Assembly: GCF_009793335.1 (NCBI RefSeq)
Contig: NZ_WING01000001.1
Coordinates: 7,068,001 to 7,132,000, forward strand
Direction of reading: 5' to 3'
DNA: 64,000 nucleotides
From: Actinomadura sp. J1-007
Lineage (GTDB): Bacteria > Actinomycetota > Actinomycetes > Streptosporangiales > Streptosporangiaceae
The notes beneath the pieces were generated by a model, which searched no databases, had not been told where the DNA came from, and saw only the letters and a list, made by a program, of their open reading frames with translations. This document shows, piece after piece, positions 17,941 to 24,107 of this stretch. Each line of letters opens with the position of its first letter. Within the stretch, counting starts at the first letter, position 1. The position numbers and the translations under genes were made by a program.

Positions 17941-18104
17941 TCGCCCCAATCCTCCTCGATCTCGGGGGCGAGGGCGAGCGCCACCGGGTCCAGCCCGACC
18001 ACCTCCAGCTCGCTGGAGCAGTCGGCGCACTGGGCGATCTCGCTGAGCCGCACCGGTTCGGCGAGCTCGACCGGGCCCTCACACTCGGGACAGGTCAGGG
18101 TCAT
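17937..18104 (-). CDS. lysW: Amino-group carrier protein (AmCP, LysW-like)
   Basis: A 55-residue acidic carrier protein. Two zinc-ribbon pairs, CPEC (residues 5-8) and CADC (31-34), are followed by an acidic stretch and the hallmark C-terminus EEDWGE. The terminal glutamate side chain accepts the substrate's amino group by isopeptide bond and shields it during modification. The ATG at 18104 lies inside the 3' end of the transketolase gene (26-bp overlap), and the lysX GTG overlaps its stop. In Streptomyces such carriers serve secondary metabolism (vazabitide type) as well as lysine/arginine synthesis. Confidence 0.95.
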   Translation of the reverse strand: MTLTCPECEGPVELAEPVRLSEIAQCADCSSELEVVGLDPVALALAPEIEEDWGE

Positions 18105-19209
18105 CCGTGCCACCTCCATGGATCGCGCCGGTCAGGTTCAGGGCCGCGGCGGCGACGGCGTCCGCCGTGATGCCGTACACCCCGAGCAGGTCGGCCTGGC
18201 CGCCCGCCCGCTCGGCGAACGCGTCGGGCATGCCGACCCGCGCGACGCGGGCGGGCGCGTGCTCGGCCAGGGTCTCGGCGACGGCCCCGCCGAGGCCGCC
18301 GGAACGCCAGTGCTCCTCGACGGTGACGACGCCCGCCGTTCCGGACGCCGCCGCCACGACGGCGTCCGCGTCGAGCGGGCGCAGCGTGTGCAGGTTGAGC
18401 ACGGCGGCCCGCACGCCCCGCGCCTCCAGCAGGTCCGCCGCCCGCGACGCGGCCAGCACGGGGTGCGGCCCGCACGCGACGAGCGCCACGTCCCCGCCCC
18501 GCCGGAGCCACTGCGCCCTGCCGATCTCGAACGCGCCGGTCTCGAACGCGCCGGTCTCGAACGCGCCGGTCTCGAACGGGCCGGTCTCGGACGGGCCGGT
18601 CTCGGACGGGCGGGACGCGGGGCCGGGCACCGGGTCGTCCAGGTCCGGGGTGGCGGAGCGGCCGAGCCGGATGTAGACGGGGCCGGGCAGCGCGACGCTC
18701 TGCCGGACCGCCTCCTCCGCCTGCCGCGCGTCGCCCGGGACGACCACGGTGAAGCCGGGCAGCAGCCGCGTGATCGCCAGGTCCTCCAGCGCGTGGTGGG
18801 TCGGCCCGAGGTGCCCCGCGGCCAGCCCGCCGTGGGTGCCCACGATCCGCACCGGCAGCCCGTTGTACGCGATGTCGATCTTGACGGCCTCCAGCGCCCG
18901 GGTGGTGGCGAAGGTGGCCATCGTGGTCACGAACGGCACCTTCCCGCTCGCGGCGAGGCCCGCGGCCGTGCCCATCAGGTTGTGCTCGGCGATGCCGAGG
19001 TTGAGGTAGCGGCCCGGGACGGCGGCGAACGCCTCGCGGTCGAACAGCCCGGTGTCGCTGTCCAGGCAGTACAGCCGGTCGTCGGCGAGCATCAGCGAGG
19101 GCAGCAGGTCGCGGTACGCCTCCCGGGCCGAACGCGGCCGGGCCTCGGGCCGTTCCGCCTGCCGGGCGCCGCGCCCGCCGCCCGGCGGTGCCGTGCCGCC
19201 GCCCGTCAT
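18079..19209 (-). CDS. Transketolase, C-terminal subunit (Pyr + C domains)
   Basis: A 376-residue half-transketolase. The Pyr domain shows CLDSDTGLF, NLGIAEHNLMGTAAGLAASG with the catalytic glutamate, and THHALEDLAITRLLPG; the C domain has VVTVEEHWRSGGLGGAVAETL. Between the domains is an unusual insert of six ETG-type pentapeptides (about residues 199-228). The N-terminus is also Gly/Pro/Arg-rich. It pairs with the upstream N-terminal subunit (ATGA overlap) to transfer a C2 ketol unit, presumably to the LysW-bound semialdehyde. It is not a housekeeping transketolase: split, and inside an AmCP operon. Confidence 0.92.
   Translation of the reverse strand: MTGGGTAPPGGGRGARQAERPEARPRSAREAYRDLLPSLMLADDRLYCLDSDTGLFDREAFAAVPGRYLNLGIAEHNLMGTAAGLAASGKVPFVTTMATFATTRALEAVKIDIAYNGLPVRIVGTHGGLAAGHLGPTHHALEDLAITRLLPGFTVVVPGDARQAEEAVRQSVALPGPVYIRLGRSATPDLDDPVPGPASRPSETGPSETGPFETGAFETGAFETGAFEIGRAQWLRRGGDVALVACGPHPVLAASRAADLLEARGVRAAVLNLHTLRPLDADAVVAAASGTAGVVTVEEHWRSGGLGGAVAETLAEHAPARVARVGMPDAFAERAGGQADLLGVYGITADAVAAAALNLTGAIHGGGTDDPDLSRV
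18526..18615. repeat. Six tandem 15-bp repeats inside the transketolase gene
   Basis: The unit CTCGAACGCGCCGGT repeats head to tail at 18526, 18541, 18556, 18571, 18586 and 18601, the last copies diverging. On the coding (minus) strand they give PSETG, PSETG, PFETG, AFETG, AFETG, AFEIG, a flexible acidic linker between the Pyr and C domains. Confidence 0.9.
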
Positions 19210-20213
19210 GAGACCGCCTTCCTGCGCCGGGCGCGCAGCACGGCGAGGGAGCGTTCGGCCTGGCGGTCGCTCAGCTTGGCGTAGTGACCGCGGGCCGTGG
19301 CTTCGAGCGACGGCAGCCCGCGCCCCTTGACCGTGCGCGCGATGACCACGACCGGACGGCCCGTCCCGCCCTCGCCCGCCCCGCCGCCGGTCCCGTCGCC
19401 GCCCGTCCCGCCGCCGCCGGTCTCGCCGCCGTCGGTTCCGTCGGGGGCGAGCGCCCGGCGCAGCGCGCCGAAGTCGTGGCCGTCCACCTCGCGCACCGTC
19501 CAGCCGAAGCTGCGCCAGCGGTCCGCCAGCGGCTCCAGGCCGATCGTGTCCTCGGTGGGGCCGGTGATCTGGAGGTTGTTGCGGTCCACGACCGCCGTCA
19601 GGTTGCCCAGCCCGAGCGCGGCGGATGCCATGGCGGCCTCCCACACCGACCCTTCCTGGAGCTCGCCGTCGCCCATGACCGCGAAGCAGCGGCGGCCCCG
19701 GTCGGCGAGCGCGAACCCGTTGGCCAGCGCGAGCCCGTGCCCGAGTGACCCGGTGGGCATCTCCACCCCCGGAACGGCGCGGATCGGGTGGCCCATCAGC
19801 CTGCTGCCCGGCCGCGCGTACTCCGCGAGCTCGCCGACCGGGAAGAAGCCCCGCTCGGCCAGTACCGCGTACAGGCAGATGGCGCCGTGGCCCTTGCTGA
19901 GGACGAAGATGTCGCGGTCCGGCGCGGCGGGGCGGCGCGGATCGTTCCGCATCACCTCGAAGTAGAGGACGGTGAGGATCTCGACCAGCGACATCGACCC
20001 GCCCAGATGGCCGCCCTCCGGCCCGGCGCACATCCCCACGATGTGCTCGCGCACCCGATGCGCGACCGCCGCCGCATCCACGTGCGGCGCGTCCGGTGCG
20101 TCCGCGTGCGGCGGCTCCGCGTGCGGCGGCTCCGCCTGCGGCGCTTCCGCGCGCGGCGGGTCGGTGCGCGGTGCTTGCGCGCGCGGCGGATCGGCCGGGG
20201 CCCGCCCGGCCAT
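19206..20213 (-). CDS. Transketolase, N-terminal (PP, thiamine-binding) subunit with a disordered N-extension
   Basis: A 335-residue PP-domain subunit. The ThDP-binding motif GDGELQEGSVWEAAMAS ... VDRNN is clear, along with EGGHLGGSMSLVEILTVLYF and LSKGHGAICLYAVLAERG. Before the fold starts (about residue 47) is a 45-residue Pro/Ala/His/Glu-rich extension of pentapeptide repeats. Near residue 260 is a Gly/Thr/Asp-rich insert. Normal split transketolases lack these. The ATG overlaps the shell-protein stop directly (TGATG). The extension is a plausible disordered cargo-loading segment for the shell encoded next door; that is inference. Confidence 0.92.
   Translation of the reverse strand: MAGRAPADPPRAQAPRTDPPRAEAPQAEPPHAEPPHADAPDAPHVDAAAVAHRVREHIVGMCAGPEGGHLGGSMSLVEILTVLYFEVMRNDPRRPAAPDRDIFVLSKGHGAICLYAVLAERGFFPVGELAEYARPGSRLMGHPIRAVPGVEMPTGSLGHGLALANGFALADRGRRCFAVMGDGELQEGSVWEAAMASAALGLGNLTAVVDRNNLQITGPTEDTIGLEPLADRWRSFGWTVREVDGHDFGALRRALAPDGTDGGETGGGGTGGDGTGGGAGEGGTGRPVVVIARTVKGRGLPSLEATARGHYAKLSDRQAERSLAVLRARRRKAVS
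19357..19443. repeat. Gly-rich 15-bp-type repeats in the transketolase PP subunit
   Basis: Loose repeats built on GGCGGGACGGGCGGC (coding strand) encode a Gly/Thr/Asp/Glu linker within the PP subunit, between the ThDP fold and its last strands. They have the same 5-codon periodicity as the repeats at 18526 and 20097. Confidence 0.6.
20097..20192. repeat. 15-bp repeats encoding the N-terminal pentapeptide extension of the transketolase
   Basis: On the minus strand residues 8-42 read as units of five: DPPRA, QAPRT, DPPRA, EAPQA, EPPHA, EPPHA, DAPDA. The DNA repeats about every 15 bp (unit like GCGTGCGGCGGCTCC on the plus strand). The product is a low-complexity, probably unstructured N-terminal tail. 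Confidence 0.8.
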
Positions 20214-21052
20214 CAGCGCGGGCCCGGGAGGGAGGTGAGCACGAAGTGCCCCGGCAGGTGCACCGCGAGGCCCTCGCGGATCTCGGCCACCAGCGTGCCG
20301 CCCTCCAGCAGGATCGTGGAGGAACGGCGGTCCAGCAGCGTCGCGGCGGCGGTGAAGTCGCCGACCAGGGCCGTGCCCGGAGGCACCATGCGGGTACGGC
20401 TGACCTTGACGCCCTGGACGGCGAGCCGTTCCAGGAACGCGCCGTCCTCCACCAGCGGCCACCAGTCGTCGGGGTGCATGACGATCCCGTCGGCCGACCC
20501 GCCGTACCACTCGCACAGCGCCGCGGTCGCCAGCAGCGCCCGCGCGGCCGACCCGTCCGGCGCGTCCGGGCGGCGGCGCAGGCCGGGGGAGCGCAGCAGG
20601 CCCTGGATCGGGCCGGTCCCGTTGAGCAGGACGTCGTTCTCCGCCGTGCCGAGCCGTACGAGCAGGCGGTAGTCGACGAACGCGGCGAGCGCGGCCGGGT
20701 CGGCGAGGATCTCCGGCGGCACCGGCACCGCGGCCCGGATCGTCTGCGTGCCCACCGTCCGCGCCCCCACCTCGAACTTCCACTCGGGCGCGGCGTCGTC
20801 CGGCGCGGCGTTCTCGGCCCGCTCGGTGAAGACGGTGACCTCGTCGGCGTCGACGACGGCCTTGCGGAGCAGGTGCCTGACGGTGAGCCGCGGACGGCGC
20901 TTCGCGGGCGGGAACAGGTCGCTGATGGAGGCCCGCAGCTCGACCGACGCGTCCGGCCCGTGCCGGGCGTGGGCGAGCGCGAACTCCTCGCCCGGGCTGC
21001 GCCGGGTCAGCTCCGGGTCGTCCAGCATCATGCGCACGTCGGTCACGGTCAC
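20213..21052 (-). CDS. HK97-fold shell protein, Family 3 (natural product) encapsulin
   Basis: A 279-residue protein with the layout of an HK97 capsid/encapsulin subunit. Helical N-arm (1-65). E-loop-like segment with FTERAENAAPDD (75-86) and FEVGARTVGTQTIRAAVPVP (93-112). Spine helix and turn EILADPAALAAFVDYRLLVRLGTAENDVLLNGTGPIQGLLRSPG (114-157). A-domain (VMHPDDWWPLV, VPPGTALVGDF). C-terminal strands AEIREGLAVHLPGHFVLTSLPG. No portal, terminase, protease or tail genes are near. It sits between SDR and transketolase genes with overlaps on both sides (GTGA, TGATG). From memory, Family 3 encapsulins occur in actinobacterial clusters with SDR, sulfotransferase and AmCP genes, as here. Shell assembly is not proven. 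Confidence 0.85.
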   Translation of the reverse strand: MTVTDVRMMLDDPELTRRSPGEEFALAHARHGPDASVELRASISDLFPPAKRRPRLTVRHLLRKAVVDADEVTVFTERAENAAPDDAAPEWKFEVGARTVGTQTIRAAVPVPPEILADPAALAAFVDYRLLVRLGTAENDVLLNGTGPIQGLLRSPGLRRRPDAPDGSAARALLATAALCEWYGGSADGIVMHPDDWWPLVEDGAFLERLAVQGVKVSRTRMVPPGTALVGDFTAAATLLDRRSSTILLEGGTLVAEIREGLAVHLPGHFVLTSLPGPR

Positions 21053-21822
21053 ACTCCCAGGGAACGGCCGCCGTCCACGACCTGGACGGTGCCGGTGACG
21101 AAGCTCGCGCGGGCGCTCAGCAGGAACACCCCGGCCGCCGCGACCTCCTCGGGCCGGGCCACCCGGCCGAGCGGGATGCCCGCCTCCGCGCCGACCTTCG
21201 CGGCCTCCGCCTCGACGTCGCCGGTGAGCCCCGCGAGCAGCGCCTCCGTCGCGGTGTAGCCGGGTGCGAGGACGTTGACGGTGATGTCCCCGGGGCCCAG
21301 CTCGTGCACGAGGGTCTTGGCGTATCCGGCTAGCCCGGCCCGCGCGATGCCCGACAGCGCGTACCGGGGGATGATGTCGCGGATCGTCTCGCTGGTGACC
21401 ATCAGGACCCGTCCCCAGCCCGCCGCGCGCAGGTGCGGCAGCGCCGCCTGGACGAGCCCGATGTGGGCGATCATCCCCAACTCGACCGCGGCGCGGTACT
21501 CCTGCGGGCCGAACGCGCCGGTCGGCCCGGCGGGCGGCCCTCCGGCGTTGGTGACCAGGATGTGCGCCGCGCCGTGCTCGGCCGCGGTGCCGTCGACCCA
21601 GGCGCGGGCCGCCTCGGTGTCGCGGATGTCCAGCTCGCGGGTGGCGACGTCCGCGCCCAGCTCCGCGCGGAGGCCGTCGCGGGCCTTGGCGAGCCGCGCG
21701 GGGTCGCGGCCCGCGATCGACACCGTCGCGCCCTCGCGCACCAGGTCGCGGGCGATCGCGTACCCGATGCCCGCGGAGCCTCCCGCGACCAGGGCCACCT
21801 TCCCGTTCAGTCCGAGGTCCAC
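21049..21822 (-). CDS. Short-chain dehydrogenase/reductase with a replaced catalytic lysine
   Basis: A 257-residue classical-looking SDR: cofactor loop VAGGSAGIGYAIA (12-24), NAGG (92-95), the Ser of VMVTSET region (Ser144) and Tyr154 in PRYALSGIARAG. The usual YxxxK lysine is Gly158, so a standard proton relay is not present. A related branch of SDRs lacks Tyr and Lys, yet here Tyr remains. The C-terminus VTGTVQVVDGG is normal. The gene lies 1 bp after the sulfotransferase stop and shares GTGA with the shell-protein gene, so it is probably a dedicated pathway enzyme and possible cargo. Confidence 0.9.
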   Translation of the reverse strand: MDLGLNGKVALVAGGSAGIGYAIARDLVREGATVSIAGRDPARLAKARDGLRAELGADVATRELDIRDTEAARAWVDGTAAEHGAAHILVTNAGGPPAGPTGAFGPQEYRAAVELGMIAHIGLVQAALPHLRAAGWGRVLMVTSETIRDIIPRYALSGIARAGLAGYAKTLVHELGPGDITVNVLAPGYTATEALLAGLTGDVEAEAAKVGAEAGIPLGRVARPEEVAAAGVFLLSARASFVTGTVQVVDGGRSLGV

Positions 21823-21823
21823 G

Positions 21824-22711
21824 TCACACCCTTCTGCCGTAGCCGTACCGGCGCAGTAGCGGAAGCGCGAGCAGCGTGGCCGCCGAACGCTGGCGGCGGG
21901 GCAGCGCGGCGTGCCATCTGCGGTCCTCCTCTATGGGGGTCCGGCCGCGGCCGAACCGGTTCGGGTTGCCGGTGACCGTGTGGTTGCCGCCGAGCTCGAC
22001 CGTTCCGTCGGGGGCGACGGGGTTCGGCCCCTCGTGCCCGGCGAGTTCCAGGACCCGGTCGACGGCGGCGCGCGGGTCGCTGACGAGCGACTCGTACCGC
22101 ACGCGCAGCGCGTCGGCCCGGTGCGCGCGGCCGACGGCCTCGGCCGCCAGGTTGAAGCCCGTCCAGTGCAGGGTGCTGTTCACGGTCGAGCGGTACCCGG
22201 TGTACGCCTTCGGGCGCAGCCACGACCAGGCGACCGCGCGCGGGTCGCGGACCAGGTGGACGTAGCGGCCGTCGATCCCCGGCAGCGCGGACAGCAGCGC
22301 GGCGTCCGAGGCGTACTTGGAGCTGTCGACGATGACCCGCGCGCCGGAGACGCGGGCGATGGCGCGGTAGGCGGCGGCGAGGGTCGCGGGCCATCCGTTG
22401 CGCGGCGGGTTCCGGAGCACCTTCCAGGTGTGCCGGGTCCGGCACTCCTCCTGCCACGCCACGACCTCGGCGGCGTGCTCTTCGAGGGAGCGCCCGTCCG
22501 GCCGGACCTCCTCCAGCACCTCGGACCAGAACGGGCATTCGCGGTGGCCGGCGCCGCAGCCGCACCGCCCGTTGCTGCCCGTGCCGAGCACGCCGTTCCG
22601 CCAGAGGAAGCGCAGCTCGCCCACGTGGACGACGCCCGGGGCCTCGGCGAGGACGTTGCCCAGCATCGTGCTGCCGCTGCGGCACCAACCGGTGATGTAA
22701 AGCACCTTCAT
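21824..22711 (-). CDS. PAPS-dependent sulfotransferase
   Basis: A 295-residue sulfotransferase. The 5'-phosphosulfate loop is YITGWCRSGSTMLGNVL (residues 5-21) and the 3'-phosphate site is VHLVRDPRAVAWSW; VIVDSSKYASDA lies between. A cysteine group (CGCGAGHRECPFW) is near residue 50. It would move a sulfate from PAPS to a hydroxyl. In azinomycin/ficellomycin-type pathways such sulfation of an AmCP-derived intermediate creates a leaving group for aziridine or ring closure, a plausible role here. ATG 22711 is preferred over TTG 22723. It is the first gene of the coupled block and has its own promoter region. Confidence 0.9.
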   Translation of the reverse strand: MKVLYITGWCRSGSTMLGNVLAEAPGVVHVGELRFLWRNGVLGTGSNGRCGCGAGHRECPFWSEVLEEVRPDGRSLEEHAAEVVAWQEECRTRHTWKVLRNPPRNGWPATLAAAYRAIARVSGARVIVDSSKYASDAALLSALPGIDGRYVHLVRDPRAVAWSWLRPKAYTGYRSTVNSTLHWTGFNLAAEAVGRAHRADALRVRYESLVSDPRAAVDRVLELAGHEGPNPVAPDGTVELGGNHTVTGNPNRFGRGRTPIEEDRRWHAALPRRQRSAATLLALPLLRRYGYGRRV

Positions 22712-22736
22712 TGGCAACCACAACCCCCAGGGACGG

Positions 22737-22812
22737 GTGCGAGTCGATCAGCCAACATAAAAACATGATCTTGCGCAAAGCGGAACCATCAAGACAAGAA
22801 CATGATTGTTTC
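22737..22812 (-). promoter_or_regulatory. AT-rich promoter region of the sulfotransferase-to-lysK operon
   Basis: A distinctly AT-richer stretch just upstream of the sulfotransferase start. It holds two direct copies of AACATGAT (near 22762 and 22799), about 37 bp apart. On the minus strand TTGATG is followed after about 17 bp by ATCATG-like bases. It is probably the main promoter, perhaps with an activator site. The exact -35/-10 is uncertain. Confidence 0.4.
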
Positions 22813-22911
22813 GTCGTGTTGTGACGACGCGACATAACAGACGGCGGAGAGGGCCCCGCTCTCCGCACCCGAACGGCGGGCGCCATCGTCCGCCCCGGCC
22901 CTTACGGCACG

Positions 22912-22977
22912 GTGCTCACAACACGGCGCGTACGGCGCGGCGTGTACGGCGCGGCGCGGCGCGTACGGTCCGTTCCG
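22912..22977. repeat. GC-rich short repeats of GTACGGCGCGGC
   Basis: Between the KAS III-like stop and the sulfotransferase promoter lie several near copies of GTACGGCGCGGC / GTACGGTCC within 66 bp. They can fold into local hairpins and may end the KAS III-like transcript. No T-run is present. Confidence 0.4.
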
Positions 22978-24012
22978 TCAGCCGCCCCAGTCCGGGCGGG
23001 CGGTGATCTCGACGGCGGCGCACGTCCACGCGAAACCGGCGCCGATCCCCAGCAGCAGCACCCGGTCGCCCGGAGCCACGCGCCCGCTCTCGACCAGGTG
23101 GGCGAGCCCGGTGAGCTGGTCGGCCGCGCCGACGTGGCCGGTGCGGCGGCCCCAGTCCCAGGCGGTGCGCTCGACGTCCAGGCCGAGCGGCTCGGCGTAC
23201 CGCTCGCGCAGCACCTGGAGCCCGACGTTGGGGAAGACGAACCGGGCGACGTCGCCGAGCCCGATCCCGGCCTCGTCCAGCGTCCGCCCGACGGCCTCGG
23301 CCAGGCCGGACGCGGTCCGTTCGCCCACGCCCCCCGCCGGCCGCCCGGCGGCGGCGAACGCCTCGCGGCGCGCGCGCACGTCCACGGCCCGGCCGGGGGC
23401 CGCGGCGAACGGCTCGTCCCCGCGGTACATGCCCTCAAGGGCGGTGTCCACGACCGTCGAGACCGACAGCAGCCGCGCGAACCCCTCGCGGCCGATCACC
23501 GCCGCCGCCGCGCCGTCCCCGTAGACGATGCCGCGCACGTCGCCGCGCCACCGGTCGAACCCCGGGTCGGCGTACCGGTCGGCGGTCGTGACCAGGGCGG
23601 ACGCGCGGGAGGCGTCGGCGGCCAGGTACGAGGCGGCCAGCTCCAGCGCGCCCATGGCGCCGGCGCACATCTGCTGGACGTCCAGCGCGGGCGCGTGCCG
23701 GCCCGCGTCGCCCAGGACCTCGCGGTGGACGTACGACGCGGCGGGCCAGTAGTCGACGCCCTGGAACCACGCCGAGGCGTGCAGGAGGAGCGCGACCGCG
23801 GACGGCGGCGTCCCCGCCCGGCCGAGCGCCAGGCGCGCCGCGGCGGCGGCCATCTCGGGCGGCGCCTCGTCCGCGGCGACGGTGACGGAGGCGTACGCGT
23901 CGGCCAGCCGGTCGGCCGGGTCGTACCGGCCCGCCTCGACCGCGCCGTCCACGTCCACGGCGTCCGGGAGCCGGTGGGCGAGCCCGGCGACGTACAGGCC
24001 GTCGTAGCGCAT
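22978..24012 (-). CDS. KAS III-like acyltransferase (altered His/Asn positions)
   Basis: A 344-residue thiolase-fold protein related to FabH. Cys116 in DVQQMCAGAMGALEL is the acyl-Cys. The FabH His (in PHQAN) is replaced: FVFPNVGLQVL has Pro261. The FabH Asn position reads GHVGAADQL (His293, with Asp298). Such changes mark KAS III-like enzymes that move acyl groups from carrier proteins to O, N or another carrier (CerJ, CloN2 types) rather than condense with malonyl-ACP. Transfer of the pyrrolyl unit from the carrier protein at 35.9 kb is possible; this is inference. ATG 24012 fits the family start. Confidence 0.87.
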   Translation of the reverse strand: MRYDGLYVAGLAHRLPDAVDVDGAVEAGRYDPADRLADAYASVTVAADEAPPEMAAAAARLALGRAGTPPSAVALLLHASAWFQGVDYWPAASYVHREVLGDAGRHAPALDVQQMCAGAMGALELAASYLAADASRASALVTTADRYADPGFDRWRGDVRGIVYGDGAAAAVIGREGFARLLSVSTVVDTALEGMYRGDEPFAAAPGRAVDVRARREAFAAAGRPAGGVGERTASGLAEAVGRTLDEAGIGLGDVARFVFPNVGLQVLRERYAEPLGLDVERTAWDWGRRTGHVGAADQLTGLAHLVESGRVAPGDRVLLLGIGAGFAWTCAAVEITARPDWGG

Positions 24013-24107
24013 GCGGACCTCCGGGGGTGGTGACGGCGGACGGGTCACACATTATGTTGATCTTCGTCGGGAAAGAGCCGCTTTTCCGGCATCGGCAGGA
24101 GGCCGCG
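24013..24107. promoter_or_regulatory. Divergent promoter region between the KAS III-like and LanB-like genes
   Basis: A 95-bp gap between divergent starts, with an AT-richer patch (CACATTATGTTGATC near 24047-24063) suitable for a promoter. AGGAGG at 24097-24102 sets the GTG start at 24108 for the LanB-like gene. In-frame starts at 24027 and 24054 have no comparable ribosome site. Confidence 0.45.

Noticed and set aside
14234..18104. LysW-X-Y-Z-K as primary lysine or arginine biosynthesis
   Set aside because: No LysJ/ArgD, homocitrate synthase or other primary genes are present; the set is joined to transketolase, SDR, sulfotransferase and shell genes.
18526..18615. CRISPR-like array
   Set aside because: Repeats are contiguous 15-mers in frame inside a coding gene, with no spacers or cas genes.
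18079..20213. Housekeeping transketolase of the pentose phosphate pathway
   Set aside because: It is split in two subunits with repeat inserts and lies in the AmCP operon; no other pentose-phosphate genes are near.
20213..21052. Shell protein as a prophage major capsid gene
   Set aside because: No terminase, portal, protease, tail or integrase genes are near; the gene is coupled on both sides to metabolic genes in one operon.
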